Below, piece after piece: positions 60,898 to 64,000 of a stretch of DNA of 64,000 nt (position 1 is the first letter of the stretch; each line of letters begins with the position of its first letter). The stretch covers positions 124,001-188,000 of the forward strand of contig NZ_LGHL01000048.1 in NCBI RefSeq assembly GCF_001908205.1, given 5' to 3'. Position numbers and translations under genes: made by a program. The DNA is from Bradyrhizobium sp. NAS80.1 (GTDB lineage Bacteria; Pseudomonadota; Alphaproteobacteria; Rhizobiales; Xanthobacteraceae). Below the pieces are notes generated by a model. That model had not been told where the DNA came from, did no database searches, and saw only the letters and a program-made list of their open reading frames with translations.

Positions 60898-61881
60898 TCA
60901 CGCCGTTGCCCGCAGGGCAGCCGGCGCATCTGTCCCGACCCAACGGCGGAACAGATCGAAATCGATATTGCCGCCGGAGAGCACGAGACCGACGCGCTTG
61001 CGTGACAGCCTGGTCTTTTCCTGAAGCGCCGCGGCCAGCGCGGCCGCACCGGCGCCTTCGGCGAGATTATGCGTATCGGTCCAGTAGGCGCGGATCGCGG
61101 CCGCGACCTCGTCGTCGGTAACCTGGACAATGCGCGAGGCGCCCTTGCGGATCAGCGCGAACGCATCCGCGTCCGGAATGCGCGTCGCCATGCCGTCGGC
61201 GAGCGTGTTGCTGGTCTCGGTCGTCACGATCTTGCCGGCCGCAAACGACAGCGCATAGGACGGTGCTTCGGTCGACTGCACGCCGACGATCTCGGTCTTC
61301 AGGCCGAGCAGGTCGCGCGCCATGATGCAGCCGCAGATGCCGGAGCCCTGCCCGATCGGCACGTAGAGAATGTCGAGATCCGGCGCCGATCTGAACAGCT
61401 CGAGCGCATAGGTTGCAACGCCCAGCACGAGGTCCGGATGGAACGACGGCACCATGTGGAGCCCGGCGAACTGCGCGCGGCGCTCGGCCTCCTCACGGGC
61501 GGCCTGAAAGTCCTCGCCATGCTCGACCAGCTCGGCGCCGAAGGCCTTCATCGCGCGATTCTTCTCGACGGAATTGCCGCGCGGTACATAGATCACCGCC
61601 GGAACGCCGTGGCGGCTGGCTGCAAACGCGAGGCTCTGGCCGTGGTTGCCGCGCGTTGCCGAGATGATGCCGGGCGTATTTGGTCGCTCGCGCTTCAGCC
61701 GTTCGAGATAGACGAGCCCGCCGCGCACCTTGAAAGCGCCGATCGGCGTATGGTTCTCGTGCTTGACCACGACCTCGGTGCCAAGCCGCTCAGCGAGCAA
61801 AGGCCAGCCGCGTGCCGGCGTTGCCTGCACCGCCTGCCCCACGATCGCATGTGCGCGCTCAAGCTCCGTCAGGTCGAACAT
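60898..61881 (-). CDS. PLP-dependent threonine/serine dehydratase-like enzyme
   Basis: 327 aa fold-type II PLP enzyme. The PLP lysine is K51 in PIGAFKVRGG. The phosphate loop region has ISATRGNHGQSLAFAASRHG, and the C-terminal cofactor-binding Ser is in VLSGGNIDF. It lacks the C-terminal regulatory domain of biosynthetic IlvA, so it is of the short (TdcB/serine-racemase-like) type. In this context it may supply 2-oxobutanoate for isoleucine synthesis; D/L-serine or threonine catabolism is the alternative. ATG 61881 is chosen; the upstream extension runs into a repeat. Confidence 0.9.
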   Translation of the reverse strand: MFDLTELERAHAIVGQAVQATPARGWPLLAERLGTEVVVKHENHTPIGAFKVRGGLVYLERLKRERPNTPGIISATRGNHGQSLAFAASRHGVPAVIYVPRGNSVEKNRAMKAFGAELVEHGEDFQAAREEAERRAQFAGLHMVPSFHPDLVLGVATYALELFRSAPDLDILYVPIGQGSGICGCIMARDLLGLKTEIVGVQSTEAPSYALSFAAGKIVTTETSNTLADGMATRIPDADAFALIRKGASRIVQVTDDEVAAAIRAYWTDTHNLAEGAGAAALAAALQEKTRLSRKRVGLVLSGGNIDFDLFRRWVGTDAPAALRATA

Positions 61882-61902
61882 CAAAGCCCCGCGAGAGATC
61901 TG

Positions 61903-62043
61903 CTCCCTCGCCCCGCTTGCGGGGAGAGGGTTGGGGTGAGGGGGAGTCTCCACAGGGACGGTGAGAGCTGGACTCGCGGAGACTCCCCCTCACCCGGATT
62001 GCGCTCGCGCGCAATCCGACCTCTCCCCGCAAGCGGGGAGAGG
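61903..62043. repeat. Palindromic repeat between ilvI and the dehydratase gene
   Basis: Left hairpin CCCCGCTTGCGGGG within CTCCCTCG...GAGAGGG, a centre with CTCGCGGAGACTCCCCCTCACCCGGATTGC, and right hairpin CCTCTCCCCGCAAGCGGGGAGAGG (62020-62043). It is the best-preserved copy of the family also found at 41414-41557 and, as a fragment, near 3340. Confidence 0.85.
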
Positions 62044-62086
62044 TGAAGAGAGAGTGCTCGTCGCGACCCGATCATCGTTTACCAGC

Positions 62087-63862
62087 TCACACCAGCGCCT
62101 TGCCGCCGGCGAATGCCTTCGCGGTGGCCTCGTCGTTCGCCTGCTCCGGCAACAGCATCTCGTTGTGCGCCTTGCCGGAGGGGATCATCGGGAAGCAGTT
62201 TTCGAGCGCCGCGACGCGGCAGTCGAACAGCACCGGACGCTTGACCGAGATCATCTCCTGGATGGCGCCGTCGAGATCGGCGGGCTTGTGCACCTGGAGG
62301 CCGACGCCGCCATAGGCTTCCGCGAGCTTGACGAAATCCGGCAGCGCCTCCGAGTAGGAGTGCGACAGGCGGTTACCGTGCAGCAGCTGCTGCCACTGCC
62401 GCACCATGCCCATGTACTGGTTGTTCAGGATGAAGATCTTGATCGGCAGCTCGTACTGAACCGCCGTCGACATCTCCTGAATCGTCATCTGCACCGAGGC
62501 ATCGCCCGCGATGTCGATGACGAGACTGTCCGGATGCGCCACCTGCACGCCGACCGCGGCCGGCAGGCCGTAGCCCATCGTGCCGAGACCGCCCGACGTC
62601 ATCCAGCGATGCGGTTCCTCGAAGCCATAGAACTGCGCCGCCCACATCTGGTGCTGACCGACTTCCGTCGTGATGTAGGTGTCCCTGCCGCGTGTCGCCT
62701 CGAACAGGCTCTGGATCGCGTGCTGAGGCAGGATGACGTCGTTGCTCTTCTTGTAATAGAGCGAATTGCGGGCGCGCCACTGCGCGATCTGCTGCCACCA
62801 CGCCTTGATGTCCGGCTTCTTCACCTCCGCCTTGAACACCTGGAGGATGTCGCCGAGGATGTTACCGCAATCACCGATGATCGGCACGTCGACGCGGATG
62901 TTCTTGTTGATCGAGGACGGGTCGATGTCGATGTGGATCTTCTTCGAGCCCGGCGAGAACGCATCGACGCGGCCGGTGATGCGGTCGTCGAAGCGCGCGC
63001 CGACGCACAGCATGACGTCGCAATCATGCATGGTCATGTTGGCTTCGTAAGTGCCGTGCATGCCCAGCATGCCGAGCCAGTTCTTGCCCGACGCAGGGTA
63101 GGCGCCGAGGCCCATCAGCGTGGAGGTGATCGGGAAACCGGTGACCTCGACGAGCTCGCGCAACAGCTTGGTTGCTTCGGGGCCGGAATTGATGACGCCG
63201 CCGCCGCTGTAGATCACGGGGCGCTTGGCGTTGGCGAGCAGCGACACGGCCTTGCGGATCTGCGTCGCATCGCCCTTCACGCGCGGCGCGTAGGACCGGT
63301 GCACGTCGGACTTGCGCGGCGGATGATAGGTGCCGGTCGCGAACTGCACGTCCTTCGGCACATCGACGAGCACCGGGCCCGGACGGCCGGTGGTTGCGAC
63401 ATAGAAGGCCTCGTGCAGCACCTTTGCGAGATCGTTGACGTCGCGCACCAGCCAATTGTGCTTGGTACAGGGGCGCGTGATGCCGACGGTGTCGCATTCC
63501 TGGAACGCGTCGTTGCCGATCAGATGCGTCGGCACCTGGCCGGAGATGCAGACCAGCGGGATCGAGTCCATCAGCGCGTCGGTGAGCGGCGTCACCATGT
63601 TGGTGGCGCCGGGGCCGGAGGTCACCAGCGCGACGCCCGGCTTGCCGGTCGAGCGCGCATAGCCCTCGGCGGCATGGCCCGCGCCCTGCTCGTGACGGAC
63701 CAGGATGTGCTGAACCTGGCTCTGCTGGAAGATCTCGTCATAGATCGGAAGCACCGCACCGCCGGGATAACCGAAAATGTCGGTCACGCCATGATCGATG
63801 AGCGCGCGAACGATCATCGCGGCGCCGGTCATCTGGTTCGGATCGTGGCTCTTGTCGGTCAT
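62087..63862 (-). CDS. ilvI: Acetolactate synthase large (catalytic) subunit
   Basis: 591 aa ThDP- and FAD-dependent enzyme of the first common step of valine and isoleucine synthesis. The catalytic Glu is in ILVRHEQGAGHAAEGYARSTGKPGV. The ThDP motif is GDASVQMTIQEMSTAVQYELPIKIFILNNQYMGM. GPGATNMVTPLTDALMDSIPLVCISGQVP is standard for IlvB/IlvI/IlvG. ATG 63862 follows GGAGCAAGCCA. A hairpin and U-run lie 55 bases upstream (see the attenuator entry). Regulation by attenuation is plausible. Confidence 0.97.
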   Translation of the reverse strand: MTDKSHDPNQMTGAAMIVRALIDHGVTDIFGYPGGAVLPIYDEIFQQSQVQHILVRHEQGAGHAAEGYARSTGKPGVALVTSGPGATNMVTPLTDALMDSIPLVCISGQVPTHLIGNDAFQECDTVGITRPCTKHNWLVRDVNDLAKVLHEAFYVATTGRPGPVLVDVPKDVQFATGTYHPPRKSDVHRSYAPRVKGDATQIRKAVSLLANAKRPVIYSGGGVINSGPEATKLLRELVEVTGFPITSTLMGLGAYPASGKNWLGMLGMHGTYEANMTMHDCDVMLCVGARFDDRITGRVDAFSPGSKKIHIDIDPSSINKNIRVDVPIIGDCGNILGDILQVFKAEVKKPDIKAWWQQIAQWRARNSLYYKKSNDVILPQHAIQSLFEATRGRDTYITTEVGQHQMWAAQFYGFEEPHRWMTSGGLGTMGYGLPAAVGVQVAHPDSLVIDIAGDASVQMTIQEMSTAVQYELPIKIFILNNQYMGMVRQWQQLLHGNRLSHSYSEALPDFVKLAEAYGGVGLQVHKPADLDGAIQEMISVKRPVLFDCRVAALENCFPMIPSGKAHNEMLLPEQANDEATAKAFAGGKALV

Positions 63863-63916
63863 TGGCTTGCTCCGGATGCGCTGTTGCCAGCGGCTTTTTT
63901 TCGTGTCGGGTTCGGG

Positions 63917-63943
63917 AAATAAAAAAGGCCCCGAAGAGGGCCC
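63917..63943 (-). terminator. Hairpin with U-run in the ilvI leader, attenuator candidate
   Basis: On the minus strand: GGCCC-TCTTCG-GGGCC followed by TTTTTTATTT, an ideal intrinsic terminator, ending about 55 bases before the ilvI start codon. It may be the terminator of a leader transcript (attenuation) or of an upstream gene outside the window. Confidence 0.7.
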
Positions 63944-63945
63944 AC

Positions 63946-63994
63946 GCACACCGCCTGTCTTGTGGATGGCAGCTAGCCATCCCCGGCGGTGTGC
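63946..63994. promoter_or_regulatory. Nested inverted repeat upstream of the ilvI leader terminator
   Basis: Outer arms GCACACCGCC (63946-63955) and GGCGGTGTGC (63985-63994), inner arms GGATGGC (63964-63970) and GCCATCC (63976-63982). All arms are perfect. In the ilvI transcript it folds immediately before the terminator hairpin, the position of an upstream attenuator stem. No short leader peptide could be identified; it may lie beyond the window edge. Confidence 0.6.
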
Positions 63995-64000
63995 CTGGGT

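Noticed and set aside
61961-63922. 653-codon open frame opposite ilvI
   Set aside because: It is antisense to a fully recognisable acetolactate synthase; no start signals or motifs.

Overview
The window looks like chromosomal DNA of a high-GC alphaproteobacterium, most likely Bradyrhizobium or a close relative. The grounds are strong GC bias (long antisense shadow ORFs over most genes), several liv-type ABC systems, DUF3551-type and other small secreted proteins familiar from Bradyrhizobium, several families of GC-rich palindromic intergenic repeats, and a FixK/FNR-type box. No rRNA or tRNA gene was found, so the assignment is an inference.

Layout. 1-3319: end of a livF gene and two branched-chain amino acid/amide-type binding proteins. 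3320-6952: small proteins, a Gfo/Idh/MocA oxidoreductase, an RlpA-like protein and a frameshifted CmcJ-type oxidoreductase gene. 6953-14631: a sulfonate/organosulfur uptake and oxidation cluster (three binding proteins, permease, ATPase, SsuD-like and DszC/SfnB-like flavoenzymes) whose divergent control region is full of palindromes. 14645-18558: a Gly/Tyr-rich secreted protein, glgC-glgA and a SemiSWEET transporter. 18600-22082: a decayed region with a broken binding-protein gene, a cyclase-TPR gene and a broken small secreted-protein gene. 22083-26310: a PPK2 kinase, a P-type ATPase with a FixK-like box upstream, and an internally deleted integrase.

26470-34347: a DODA-type dioxygenase, a carboxylesterase lacking its usual nucleophile serine, a Baeyer-Villiger-type monooxygenase fused to an alpha/beta hydrolase, and several small proteins. 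34348-41828: malic enzyme, a TctC-type binding protein, a large MscS-like channel, an MBL-fold hydrolase and a DUF3551-type protein. 41903-48314: a complete livKGFHM operon ending in a second, overlapping ppk2, plus a Nudix hydrolase. 48339-54078: a NitT/TauT-type ABC system with a cupin gene on the opposite strand inside it, then an osmoprotectant-type ABC system whose permease and binding protein are fused. 54234-56440: a sulfatase-fold phosphoglycerol-transferase-like membrane protein and a TetR remnant.

56947-64000: the isoleucine/valine cluster, all on the minus strand: ilvI, a threonine-dehydratase-like gene, ilvH, a methyltransferase, two exporter-type genes and ilvC. An attenuator-like hairpin and U-run precede ilvI. 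Most interesting are the monooxygenase-hydrolase fusion with a changed fingerprint residue, the nucleophile-less esterase, the FixK-like box before the P-type ATPase, ppk2 embedded at the end of a liv operon, and the palindromic sulfonate control region.
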